This document shows positions 32,843-46,002 of a stretch of 64,000 bases of DNA, piece after piece (the stretch's first letter is position 1; every line of letters begins with the position of its first letter). Source of the DNA: Irpex lacteus (lineage: Eukaryota; Basidiomycota; Agaricomycetes; Polyporales; Irpicaceae); contig MQVO02000029.1 in NCBI GenBank assembly GCA_001986395.2, positions 62,001 through 126,000 of the forward strand, written 5' to 3'. Position numbers and translations under genes: made by a program. The notes under the pieces are model-generated. The model ran no database searches and was not told where the DNA came from. It saw only the letters and a list, made by a program, of their open reading frames with translations.

Positions 32843-34869
32843 TTAGACGCTCTCTTTCTTCGAACTTCGGGGATAGCATAACGAGCTCATGATTTCGTAT
32901 TTCTCCTGAGTATATGGATAGTATCGGGCAGCCAAGTTTGGCTCCTCCCTAAAGTTGTAGAGCGCAATTAACACCAATAGTCAGCAATATGCCATAGAAA
33001 CATCAACATACGAAGCTGGGACATCCAATTGTGTCCTTTCCTGCGAGAAGGTCTTGAACGACCAATGTCCATGCCACGAGCCATCTAAATATAGAGCTCA
33101 TTAGTGAGCATGTGAAGACAAGTGGCGGCATCACTGCTACGACGACTACAGAGGTGAAAGATTTCGTCGTTAGACAATGAGCACTTACAGCCTGAGGTGC
33201 CTCGTCCACCGAATGGGAGATCATCAGCTACATAAATGGAACGAGTGTGTCAATATCATGCCGCTGTTTCAATTACTTATAGGATAAGGCTCACCTCCCA
33301 ACATGGAAACTGTGTCATTGAACTGCAGAGTTCCACTATCAGTTCGGTCAAGCACTGTCGAGGAAGTGTTAGTCAGCCGGCCACTAGATAACAAGTAAAA
33401 CCCACGTTTCTTCTTCGTCTGCTCGTTATTGGTAAACGCGTAAACGGTCAACGTTTTGGGCCTATGCAGGAAAGCTTTGTCAGGCTACTACAGGTGAAGT
33501 GGCACCTGTTCACGTACAAGCTACGGATGATCTCAATGGCGTCGTCAATGCTGTCCACAGTCAGAATAGGAAGAATAGGACCGAAGATTTCACTGTGGGA
33601 CAAGAATTGTACTGGTGAGCGGTTTGATTGTGATTCGCAGTACAGCATGTTGCTTACTCTTTCATCAACGGATCGTCCAGCCCAACTTCGGTGATTATCG
33701 TCGGCTCGATTCTCGCACCGTTCTCAAGCTTCTCGTGGTTGCCTCCCAAGAGAACCTGGCCCTTTGTGGAATTCAGCAGGTTTAACAGACGGGTTGCATG
33801 TTGATCATTGACAATCTTTCCCCACTTAGTATCGGCGTCGAGGGCGCCATTGGGCCAGAAGCTTTTGTATACTCCCTTCAGAGCCTCCAGGAACTGAGGG
33901 TAGATGGAGCGCAGGACAAGCGCGTAGTCTGGAGAAACGCACAACTACAATGAGTCAGCAACGAGTCAGTCGATATAGAACACTATGTTAAGTGAGCAAA
34001 GCATACTTGGCCCGAATTCCCAGCTTTACCAAATAGGATACGCTTTGCCGCGAGATCAAGGTCATATCCCTCATCAACCACCACTGGGCTCTTTCCTCCC
34101 AGTTCAAGAGTGACAGGAGTGGCATGCTTTGCCGCCGCCGTTGCTATAATCCGCCCGACGGAGACCCCGCCAGTATAGAAGATGTGATCCCAGCGAAGGT
34201 TCAGAAGAGCGGTAGTCTCAGGGACACCTCCATTCACCACAGCGTAGGCATCTGTATCCAAGTATTTTGGAACGAGCTCTGCCATCAAAGCCGCGCAGTT
34301 TGCAGTTACCTCTGACGGCTTCAATACCGCCGGGCAACCTGCTGCAACTGCTCCAACAAAGGGCTTGAACGTCAAAACGAATGGGCAGTTCCAGGGACTA
34401 AACCACCAAAATGTTAGCGTAAACTACTGTAAGTAATCGCGAATAAAAATACTTACGATATCAATAAAATAACGCCCTTTGGTACCTGATGGATGACTGG
34501 ATGCCAGTTACTATGACTCCCTGAGACTGAGGGCTTGACAGAAGCCGTCCACTCTTCGAGGTTGGCCAACGCAAGGGTAGCATTGCCGACTATACCTGCA
34601 ACCTCGAGAACGGACTCATGGCCGGGCTTGCGAAGGTCCAGCCAAAGCGCGTGCTCCACCGCCTTCTTATTCTCCTGGAACATGCGTATGAGCTGCTGCA
34701 GCTGTTGCCTGCGCCATGCTAATGGTCTGGTACTGCCAGTAGCGAACGTAGCGTTCAGCCTAGCATGGATCTACGCACATTGTCAGTGAGCAATGGAGAC
34801 GTATGTCGATGAATGCTTGCGCACAGCGGGTATCGCCTGAATTGGGGTATGAGAGAATGTCGTAGTCAT
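32843..34869 (-). CDS. Aldehyde dehydrogenase, ALDH3/fatty-aldehyde type
   Basis: NAD(P)-dependent oxidation of aldehydes to acids; family 3 members handle fatty or aromatic aldehydes. The start ATG at 34869-34867 gives [15 protein letters not shown], spliced to [20 protein letters not shown]. Then [60 protein letters not shown] (Rossmann glycines) and [15 protein letters not shown] with the general-base Glu. The catalytic Cys is created by splicing: [37 protein letters not shown] and FNDTVSMLG come next; the last exons give [40 protein letters not shown] and the terminal SSKKESV. About ten short introns. The [13 protein letters not shown] block is diagnostic of ALDH3-like fungal enzymes. Confidence 0.92.
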
Positions 34870-35718
34870 TGAGGATCAGTCGTGATAACGTGAACATGAA
34901 AATCAGGTGAAGGGCTTTATATGTCTAAGGTTCCCATGGGGAGTCATGGCTGTTGACTGTCCTGTACGGATGAGTACAGATTCTGGCTGTACAATGGCCT
35001 CCTGAAATGCTTGGGAGGCAAAATCGTGCTGTAGAGATGCTCAGTTTGCTTAGTCTGGTCGCCGAAAGCAATTATTACTCATACCAAACATGTGTGAATA
35101 CTTGTCACAGCGTTCACGTACAGACGCACCGCGGGGAACAGACTACAGTCATTCACCCGCGTATAAGCCACTACCACCATTTGACCGCCTGCCATGTAAA
35201 GAATGCGGGCCATGACGCCCGTCGGGCTGCAGGCAATAGCAAATAGCAGTTTACGGCCCAACAGCAGCAACGAGCCTGTTGTATAAGACAGACGGCTCAT
35301 ATGGGGGCAGCGACCCGTGGGGTTGAATGACTGAACGGAGATTGACCCTGCTACATATTGTCGCATAAGATACCTATCAAACGTTGCCCAAAACAGAACG
35401 TGGTCACTCACTCATAGCAAGTGGCGGCGGCGCCGCCGCCGCCCACCGCCAGATAATCACACCGACGCCTGCGACAGGCAAAGTGATTGTGAAGCGATAC
35501 AAACGATGCAACTTCTCATTCGCAACATAAAAAAACTATCGCTATAGAAACATTCGACCAACATGGACGCCGGTCGGCGAGTCGTTATGAGGATACAACA
35601 AGGAGAGGGATGTTACAAAGCTTGCGTCGAATACCAGTGCGTGATGCGTGAGACGAGAAGAAAACGAGAGGAAGCAGAGACCGAAAGAAAAAATGAGAAT
35701 ACAGATGTTCTATACAGT
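34870..35718. other. ALDH-TEF1 intergenic region with GC palindrome
   Basis: 849 bp containing the ALDH promoter and TEF1 3' region. The only structural feature is a perfect 18-bp palindrome of GGC/GCC units at 35423-35440. No gene supported. Confidence 0.5.
35423..35440. repeat. Perfect 18-bp GGC/GCC palindrome
   Basis: GGCGGCGGCGCCGCCGCC reads the same on both strands, with a short GCCGCC-type continuation to the right. It can form a strong hairpin or a triplet-repeat-like structure. Confidence 0.75.
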
Positions 35719-37434
<1,716 letters not shown>

Positions 37435-37700
37435 TTTTGATAGCTGAAATAACGAGGATGCAGTTAGTATCGCGCAAGATAAACTGGATCTGTAGAAGGG
37501 CAGGGGATGGGAGAGGAGATCGCTTTTGTGTATGCGGGAAAATTAAAGTTTATCGATCTCAGGGAAGCTGCGGCGTATTTTCACGACGCTTTCTAGGGAT
37601 TGCAGGGGGCGGATGGGTGAAAAGTGAGATCTGGAAGACTTACTTGAAAGCGTGAAAGAAAGTAAAAAGAGGGGGATGAGAGAGGAGACGGTGGAAGATG
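37435..37700 (-). promoter_or_regulatory. TEF1 5' leader with a probable 201-nt leader intron and pyrimidine tract
   Basis: Reading the minus strand, a consensus donor GTAAGT lies at 37644-37639 and an acceptor TTTCAG ends at 37444, ten bases before the start codon. This suggests a leader intron of about 201 nt, a common arrangement in fungal EF-1alpha genes. Upstream, 37660-37735 is purine-rich on plus, hence a pyrimidine tract on the transcribed strand. Confidence 0.6.
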
Positions 37701-38347
37701 AAGGTTAGGAAGAAACGGTCGAGGGTTGAGGGTGTCCGGGCTTATGTACCTTTCCAGGCCATAGAAATTTTAGTGATCGATGCATCAGATATCACCCCGG
37801 CGTTCCCCCGGCCGGACCACCGAATGCCCTCCGGAGCCGCCCACATGACTCTTTCTACTCGCTTCAGGCTCATTCCAAGCTCATTCGCACCAGGATATCG
37901 CACGCGTGCACATTGGGTGGCAGCATGGCCGCAAAGAAAAGCTTGGACAGGCAATGCAAAATAAATTATACATTTGGATTATTCGACTAGTTTGTACACT
38001 CCCGTACTTCTACGTATACTCTACAGTGCAGATACCGTATCGCTGACAGATGATGATGGTGGGAGGATGAGCGGGTAAGTAGTACACAATTGAAAACAAC
38101 TTGCAGGGCGATACAGAACTTGAGATGCGATGAAGATAACATCTTGTGCGGAATTTCGACCGGAAACGAAGACAGAGAAGGAAAGAACATCGTGGATTAA
38201 ACACTGATAATGCAACGAGGCTACGCGCAAAACCTCAAGCCATCAGATAAACATACCTAGTGGCACAACTTCCCAGTCAGCCATTCACTATCAACCCCAG
38301 TCTGTGTGAGGCACGTACCAATACCGCGCGTCGTGACGGGCTGGGCA
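37701..38347. other. Kinase-TEF1 intergenic region
   Basis: About 650 bp between the TEF1 promoter and the kinase 3' end. No gene or repeat supported. Confidence 0.45.
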
Positions 38348-40510
38348 TCATGAATTGTGCCCCCACCCTCCGTGGCCGCTGAGGAAACGGCAAGAGAGGA
38401 TTTTCTCGAAAGTTGGGCGAGCGCCAACTTCCAACTGCAAGCAAGCTCTAACGAGAGCTGCTGCGTCACCGAGGGCTCCACCGCCGTCGTGTTCTTCGCC
38501 TTCCAGCTCCTTACCGTCCCCACACCGCTCGTCTAACCCGATGGAGGCGTTACAAAACGGCGACTCCAAACCTTCTTGCGCTTCCGCCGCAGTTGTGAAT
38601 GGGCACTCTCCGACGAGCATCACATACGCGACAACACCAAAGGCCCACACATCCTGCTCTTTGCCTTGGTATCGTTCACCACGTAAGATCTCAGGACCTG
38701 CGTAGTCAAGACTGCCGGGGTACACATACTTAATGAAGTAAGTAAAGGAAGTGCCAAAACGAGACTCACGTGCCGCTGAAGGTATCCCATCCGCCTTTTC
38801 TAACGAGTCCAGAGCTACCAAAGTCTATCAAGACACATTTGCCAGCGGGTCCAAGCACCACGTTCTCGTCTTTGATGTCACGATGAACTGCGTACAGGTC
38901 AATGGATGGTATGATGTGACGACGCTATTGCACTTACCAATTCCCTTCGAATGCAAGAAGGTCATCGCATCCGCAATCTGTCCGAGATAGCTTCTAATCA
39001 GAGCGCTCGGTAACCCATGAGGATAGCTCTCTACAAGGTCAAAGAGGTCAGACGGAGGCGAGGGTTCATCTGGTATGTGTTCTGGCGTTGTCGACGGAAG
39101 TACGAGATAGTAGTAGTGGTTATCTTCGAAGAAGTCGAGCAAAGGGCAAATGTTCGGGTGGCCGTTCACGATTTTGCCTTCAACCCAGAAAGGATCGGGC
39201 TCCGGACTAAACCTTGAGGGGTCCCAAGGTCGGCGAGGAGGGAGCACATAAGAAGTGGACGATATGGCAGACATGACGTAGATCTCTATAGGGATGGTAC
39301 CGTATTTCGGATGCCTTTTCCAGCAATCAGCGAGAATGCGAGACTTTATAATCTGTTTAATGATCAAAGGTGGCTACGCAAAAAGCTGTCAACCTCACGG
39401 TAGAACAGAAACACGGAGAAAAGAGCGCACCCCTAAAGAGCCGTCGAGGTTCATTTCCCTCGCTCGCTTTACCAGGCCATATGCACCGCGTCCTATCTCT
39501 TCCTCGATGACGAACTCAGAGATACTCCGCTCTCCCACATTGGGCGTTTTGTCTACGCCGGGTGTTGGTGGACCCGTACTGCTAGCCACACTCAGGAAAC
39601 TAGCAGCACTGTTTGCTCGTACCAGCTTTTGAGGCGTTGTTGGCGGAGGGGACGAAGGACGTGAGGGTACAATCGACACTCGGCCAGCTATAAGAGAAAC
39701 CCTTTGGTGCGACGAACGTCTACGCGAGCGAGGCTTGTGAGGATCGCTGTCAAGTCTAGGCGACGACTGTGATCGGAGGAGTGGTGAATGATTTGCCGAT
39801 AATGTGGCTGGTGACATCGGTCTAGGGGAAGAACTTCGCGATTGCACGGGAGAGCGCGACAGTGGCCCCGAGACATAGTCTGCAGTGTACGGGTCTTGTG
39901 TGCGAATCGGAGTGAACGCAGAGAGGATCGACGACGACACTGGGGAGGACGTCCGCGAAGACGATGGGCCGGAGCTCCAGGGAGAATAACTTTTCGAGTG
40001 AGTCGCTGGGGCGGTTTGCGGAACCTGTGCCTCGAAATTTAGGTGTCTAGACTCCTGGTCGCGCTCCTCGATATTCTCCTCATCGTTCTTTTCACGTTTC
40101 CAGTTGAACCCGCGGCCAAAGGAAGTGACCCCCCAGCTGTTTCCGACGCTGGCAGCACGATAAAGCTTTGGGACGGCCGGGGGTGCAACCCAGTCATCGT
40201 CGTCGAAGGTAAGATCCACTGTGGTTGCGGTCGAGAGCATAACCTTGATGAAGAGTCCACCGCCGTTGTCGATGAGAGAGACTTGGAGATGGGGGTTGAG
40301 AGGAAGTGCGGAGGGGGGACAGCTTCGAGAGCGGCACACAGCCTGGGAGCGTACTGGCAGGACAGGCATACCCCGGTGCAGGAGCATCTGTATTCGATCA
40401 CCTGACTCTTCCTGGCGGCTCTGACGGCATCGTCGGCGGGACGTCCAAAGATAGTCTTCGGACTCGGAGTCAGAGGGGGATTTGGGCTCATCGTCGTCGT
40501 CTTTGCTCAT
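38348..40510 (-). CDS. PAS-kinase-like Ser/Thr protein kinase without a visible PAS domain
   Basis: The start ATG at 40510 gives MSKDDDDEPKSPSDSESEDY and about 370 Ser/Pro/Arg-rich residues in one long exon (to about 39430), mostly disordered, including VDLTFDDDDWVAPPAVP and several SSSPRP-type sites. The kinase domain then starts: FVIEEEIGRGAYGLVKRARE (Gly loop), IIKQIIKSRILADCWKRHPK with the VAIK-type Lys, GHPNICPLLDFFEDNHYYYL, HRDIKDENVVL (catalytic loop), IDFGSSG (DFG), FSGTLDYAGPEIL and YQGKEQDVWAFGVVAYVMLV. LADCW..HPKYG..PIEI and HRDIKDEN match the human PAS kinase block (LEDCW..DPKLG..TLEI). PAS kinases couple nutrient state to sugar metabolism and translation. I see no PAS fold; the N-terminal half may be divergent. 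Confidence 0.8.
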
Positions 40511-41252
40511 GGTTAAGAGGAAGTTGGCACAAACGGCGCAAGTGGTTAAACACCGTCTGACAGCAGGGATTCGCGGTCACCAATGAAGGTGGTCAGAAGC
40601 AACCGTCCCCGTCTATGGCTCACAAACGCGTGCTGACCGGCCTTCTGCGCTTATCTACCTCTTTCAATCAGGTGAGCAACCTACCCCGCATCTCTGGGCT
40701 TGGAACGAAGCCCACTGGGGAAACCATCTAAGTGAGGCCTTGACTATGAGTGTGTATCGTCGTCGAGCTACTTGGCGCTATGTTTCGCAAGACATACAGA
40801 ATCAGCCAAATGACATCCAATCTCCAGTGTGATAACAACTTGGTGACATTCGGGAACCGGCGAGGACCAGCGTCTGATCATATAAACGCCCGGAGATTCG
40901 GACTGCTAACGGTAGAAAGTAAAACATAGTGGTTCCCGGGGTCCGTACCGGCGATTTTCCCACAGTACGGCGCTGGGCGACATTGAGGTCGTCAGCAAGA
41001 ACGCACCGCACTCGTCGCCGCCTCCGCCAACCTCAAAATCGTGAGTATGTCCAACTATGCCGCCAGAATGAATCCCTACGCCTCTACCAATCGAACGATG
41101 CCCAAATCATGCCGGTCACTTTGGAGTGCACAGTTGGATGGACTCTGATGCGCTTGGATGTACCGGGACTTGTTGACTTTGGCCGTTTCCTACCTGCACC
41201 CTCCGTCTGGCCGTAACTGTGCTCTGACACTCTCTGTCTATTCTAGTCCGCC
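40511..41252. promoter_or_regulatory. Divergent kinase/eL32 promoter with probable eL32 leader intron
   Basis: 742 bp between the two start codons. A consensus donor GTGAGT at 41041 and an acceptor TTCTAG ending at 41246, six bases before the eL32 ATG, suggest a 206-nt leader intron. I found no C/D or H/ACA snoRNA signature inside it that I would defend. Confidence 0.5.
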
Positions 41253-41867
41253 ATGGCCAGCATCACCATCGTCAAGAAGCGCACCAAGCCTTTCAAGTCA
41301 GTGGCCATAACCCTCAAATCACACGAGCTGTATTCACGCTTTTACTGTTTGTTTCAGGCGCCACCAGTCGGATCGCTACAAGAGCGTGAAGGAGGCATGG
41401 AGGAAGCCCAAGGGTATCGATAACAGGGTGCGACGTCGCTTCAAGGGTCAGCTCCCTATGCCAAAGGTGCGTTCACTTCACACAATCAACCTGGTTCCAT
41501 GCTTATTGGTTTGCAATGCACGCAGATTGGCTACGGTAGCAACAAGAAGGTGTGTAGAATTCGAACTCAAGAAACCGATTATCGTTAACCACGTTTATGA
41601 AAGACTCGCCATCTCCTCCCCAACGGCTTGAAGAAGTTCTTGGTCAGCAACGTCCGGGAACTCGACCTTCTTCTCCTCCACAACAAAAGCTTTGCGGCCG
41701 AGATCGCCCACAACGTTAGCAGCCGCAACCGTATCGTTATCCTGGAGAGGTGCGTACAGTCTATCGTGACGTGAGGCTCGTTGCTAATTGTAATGTCTGC
41801 GCATAGAGCGAAGGCTTTGGGTGTGAAGGTCACCAACCCTGCTGCTCGTCTGCGGTCGGAGGAGTAA
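41253..41867 (+). CDS. RPL32: 60S ribosomal protein eL32
   Basis: Large-subunit ribosomal protein. The start at 41253 gives [15 protein letters not shown], then a splice to [20 protein letters not shown] and [24 protein letters not shown] and [20 protein letters not shown] follow in separate exons, then [40 protein letters not shown] and the terminus RLRSEE. About four coding introns. The blocks HLLPNGxKKFLV and NRxxIxERAxxLxVKVTNPxARLRSEE are the eL32 signature. It is divergent from the kinase gene. Confidence 0.96.
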
Positions 41868-42177
41868 TTTGCTGTCGCTTTCGGTTTTGTTTCGCTCTTT
41901 TCTCTACTCCACTGCATACCGCCATGTATCCATTTGCATATGCCGAAGATAATCATGCAGACCATGCTTCAGGCCCCACATATTATGATCGCGATTTTCC
42001 ATGAACTCTGAATCATTCCGGTGAGAGGACATATATATGAATTTCTCAAAGGGCCCGTGAGAGGCGCCATATCTATCGATTCTTCACGGAGATGCGCGGT
42101 GTACTCAAGCCGAGATAATCTGTATCCCTCTCTGTTCTACTATCACTGCCATTAGTATCTGTAGCACCCAGAGGGCC
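41868..42177. other. eL32-MEMO1 intergenic region
   Basis: 310 bp: the eL32 3' end and the MEMO1-family promoter. Nothing else seen. Confidence 0.4.
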
Positions 42178-43513
42178 ATGTCTTCCAGGTAATTGTGTTC
42201 CAGGATTGATCGCACGTCGTTCTCAGTATCTTCTACCTACAGGAGCGCCTCCCATGCAGACTCGTGGTATACCGGAAACAGTGAGGCCAGTATACTGCAA
42301 AGCTGCGTTCTCAATTGACAATGTCGGCGCAGGGCAGAGGTTAGATTCAGAGCTGGCCAGGAATCTCGCGGCCGTTGAGGTATCAGACGAGTTCGCGCCT
42401 CCAGTACGAGGATGCAAAGCTATTATCGCGCCGTGAGTTGTCCAACTGTCTCTAGTCGGTCAAGCTCACGCAACCCCGACCTAGACATGCAGGATATTCT
42501 TATTCTGGCCCTGCAGCAGCTTGGGCATACAAGAGTATTGATACCACTGGAATGTAAGCCAAGACTAATCCGAGAAGCTACGCACACTTATGGGACTTCG
42601 CCTCAGCAAGCGAGTCTTCGTGCTCGGTCCCTCTCATCATGTATATTTGGACGGTTGCGCATTGACAAAGTGCACGGAATATGTGACACCTCTGGGCAAG
42701 TTGCCAATCGATCTCGACAGTAAGCGGTAGCTTCGGTGGAGTATATACGGTCTACTGAAATCGTCGACAGCTGTTGCGAAGCTGGCGGAGACAAACTTGT
42801 TCAGCGAAATGGACCTACAGACGGACGAGGACGAGCATAGTATCGAGATGCATCTACCTTACGTGCGGAAGGTCTTTGAGGGGTGAGTAGTGTCTAACAT
42901 ATCGGCTTGTTCTTCCCTGTTGATCTATACATTAGCAAGGACATCTCGATCATCCCTATCCTCGTAGGGGCCATCAACAAGGAGAAGGAAGAGCTATATG
43001 GGCGAACCATCGCTCCATATCTTGCTCAAGAAGACACCATCTGCGTCATTTCCAGTGATTTTTGCCATTGGTATAACATCTTCTCCGAATGCGAAGATAA
43101 GGGCTGATGATTTGTATGCAAGGGGAACACGCTTTCAGTACACATTCTATTATCCCCACCCACCTCCCACACAAGCCATTCGACTGTCTCGCTCAAACTC
43201 TTCGTCTTCTGATCTATCCAAGCACCCTATCCATGCTTCCATTCGCGCTCTTGACCACGAAGCGATGGAGCTGCTCACTATGCCTCCTGCGACTGCATCG
43301 CTCGCCCACCACGACTTCTCAGAATATCTGCGCCGGACGAAGAACACGATCTGTGGACGCCATCCTATTGGCGTTCTTCTGGGAGCCCTGGCAGAGCTCG
43401 AAAAGGACGGCAGGAGTGCAACGCTGAAATGGGTACGATACGAACAGAGCAGCCAATGCTTCAATCTGAACGATTCCAGCGTGAGTTACGCTAGTGCGTT
43501 CGTTACATTTTAG
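42178..43513 (+). CDS. MEMO1-family protein
   Basis: Homologue of human MEMO1 and yeast MHO1, a conserved metal-dioxygenase-like fold linked to redox and cytoskeletal signalling; its enzymatic role remains debated. The first coding exon is tiny (M-S-S-R at 42178), then RTSFSVSSTYRSASHADSWY with the family's conserved SWY block. Conserved blocks follow in order: CKAIIAPHAGY (HAGY across a splice), LGPSHHVYLDGCALTKC, MDLQTDEDEHSIEMHLPYVR, SIIPILVGAINKEKEELYG, CVISSDFCHWGTRFQY, NTICGRHPIGVLLGALAELE and YEQSSQCFNLNDSSVSYASA. The conserved His/Cys/Asp set (HAGY, PSHH, EMHLPY, SSDFCHW, CGRHP) is present. An insertion with several Ser residues (SRSNSSSSDLSKH, about 43190) lengthens one loop. Many short introns. 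Confidence 0.93.
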
Positions 43514-43776
43514 GCCATAGACAGCCTTGGTTCTGTGCGTTGTATTTGTATCTAGGGCACCAAGTGGACCACCGTGTGTATATAATCTTAACTCTATCCA
43601 TAAGTGTGAAAGGCATCGCTCGTACGAAGATAAAGAACATAATAACTGCGCCCATCGACGTCTACATACGTGCGGCACCGTCCACTCTTACAGGCAGCTG
43701 CAGGCCTACAGGCTCATCGAGCTCTCCTTCGGTCCCAGGTTGGCCTTGATCGTTAATCACCTAGTTACACGTTAGC

Positions 43777-44846
43777 TCACGAAAGATACCCTTTCTTGAA
43801 TATTGATCTCACTTTTCCATCAGCAATAAGGATGTCTTCGAAGCCCCAGTCTCTACCCGCACCTTCCTTCATGTGACTTCCGTCTCCGATCTTCACTGCC
43901 TCCCATGCGCCTGTTACTGCACCCTCAACAGACTTTCTCTTGAATTCTGACAAAGTGCAACAACCAATCCTCATCGGTTCTTCTCTGTTCCCCATGAGAG
44001 CACGATTTACGGCGATGATGGTCGCAGCATGGCTGATGAGGAGAATCCGGCGATGCTTGCCTTCAAACCGCGTTTCGACCTCCTTCACGAGGTGGTTAAG
44101 TACGTTCTCTGTACGCTCGTGAACGTCGTCAACATCTTCTCCCTTTCGTGGGGGATAGTATATGGAGCTCCAAGAAGGGTCGATCTCGGAGAAATAGTCT
44201 TGCAGTCTGTGGGCAGGGAATGGCCGAGGATGGAGACCTGTTCCAGGTTCGACTGGTGAATACCATTCGGACAAGCCTATCAATGTAGCTGGGTTTCAGA
44301 CGATAGAACGGTGCGTTTGAAGGCAACACAGTACGTACCGTGCTCGACATAAATAGGTAATTTCAATGCGGCTGCGATAGGTTTACTGGTCTGAAGACAC
44401 CGATCTAGAATAGTCTGAGAACAAGCTGCATGGATGAGGCAGAGGAGAAACGTATACTGACAGTAAGGAGACGAGAAGATCGCAGTTGGTCTTTCTTCTT
44501 CAGGCAGTGATAAGAAGTAATTTGCTACCTCCTGTGCTTGTGTATGTCCATACGCAGCTAAGGGTGGGTCTCGAGGTAAACCTACGATCGCGTACAGCTT
44601 TCAGTCATCCTGTCCGAGGTACCTATGTGAAAGACAGATGATGTCACCTGTTTCGCTTTTCCTGAATGAGAAGAGGATTAGTACATGGTCTGTGTGTACT
44701 ATATGAAACATCGTCGCACCATACTTGCGTCACCCAGTTCAGACGGTAGCCTGGGCGACTGATGTGGTCAGTGTCGATGAAGGCAGCCTTCCGATGAAGT
44801 AAGGAGTGTCCATACCATGTCTAACAACGTAGATTGTGTCTATCAT
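43777..44846 (-). CDS. Histidine phosphatase (phosphoglycerate-mutase superfamily)
   Basis: The start ATG at 44846-44844 gives MIDTIYVVRHG, with the RHG phosphohistidine motif split by the first intron. Then TGLPRDPPLAAYGHTQAQEV, NYFLSLPEEERPTAIFSSPY and YRCLQTSKPIA (second Arg), GLSEWYSPVEPGTGLHPRP, HERTENVLNHLVKEVETRFE, and ILLISHAATIIAVNRALMG with the second catalytic His. It ends KKGYLS. The overall pattern resembles the yeast TFC7/YNL108C and UBASH3 type of small histidine phosphatases rather than glycolytic mutase. About five short introns. No signal peptide. The substrate is unknown; TFC7 orthology would need a reciprocal search. Confidence 0.85.
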
Positions 44847-46002
44847 GATAGAGTTGGTTGCGGCTGGTCGGGATAGGTCAATATCTTACTGGTGAGCTGG
44901 GCAGAGTTCGCTGATTGCGAGCGGAGCGAGCATACATTGGCTAAAGGGGATCGCCCTGAACACTTCCTGGCGCCTAATTCATTGCACCAAGCGCTCGTCG
45001 ATTTACGGTGGGTTCTATGTATGGCCTCTGTATATCTCATTTTCTCTGGTAAAATAGCTTGGAATTCGTTGAATATATCTATGTATCACAGTACGCAATA
45101 AGCTATGTAAATCCGTCACGTTTATTTGTCCAGTTTTTCTCTCCGTAACACCTGCCTGACCGCGGCCGCTTCTCTTGAGGCCTGAGGCCTGAGTCCTGAC
45201 GCGTTTCGTCGTGTTTCGTCGCGTGTAGCGTGTATCTTAGCCTTCTATTGAATGCTATACACTATAATACATGTGAGCCAATTGTGTGTACCTATCCTCT
45301 CTCACTGTCTGAACACCTGTGCTCGTAGGACGATGCGTATAAATTTGCGGCCGAGGCGGCGTCCATTGCCTGTGACACGCGAACGTCTGGTGTTTAGCGG
45401 ATATGGCTCGTAAATAGCCCACAGATACAAGCATAAATTTAAATAACCTACGCGCGTGATATTGCGCAGCGAGCCTTGTCGGTCTGCCGATCCATATTAT
45501 TTAAGGTAGATTCCCGAGGAGAGGCTGGAGGGCACGAGGTAACCCAAGTTGGCAGCTGGGCTGATCTGGCCTTGAATGTGATAACCAATGACCAAGCCGG
45601 CTGGAAAGCCATCCGACGAAACGAGCAGCGAGATATCCAGACGGATGCGACGTGCAGACACGGGATGTTGTTACTGTGAATTTATTCGTCATGTCATAGC
45701 TATTCGTCTGAGCATCACAGTAATACGCTGGTACCATATGGAAACAGATCGAGCATGATGCAAGTTAAAGAACAGAGGGAAGGAAGGGGGAACTGAAACA
45801 CACAGACGATAAAGAAACAAGAGATGCGAGGAATGTACGTCACAAAGTAACAAACACATCGGTGATCACACAGGGGCAGAGGAGATAGAGGATCAAGTAC
45901 ACTTGTATGCGAGAAAAATAGAACAACATTGACATTGGCCGCCAGACTGGCAGAGCTTCGCAAATTTTGGGCGGCCTTCAGCTCGGATGCTGAAGATGTT
46001 CT
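44847..46002. other. Phosphatase-Stm1 intergenic region with short direct repeats
   Basis: 1,156 bp containing the phosphatase promoter and the Stm1 3' end. Short direct repeats occur at about 45176-45228 (GAGGCCT-type doublet, then TTTCGTCG-type doublet). No gene supported. Confidence 0.45.

Noticed and set aside
41041..41246. Possible intronic snoRNA in the eL32 leader intron
   Set aside because: No RTGATGA C box paired with a CTGA D box, and no H/ACA hairpin-hinge-tail that I could defend.
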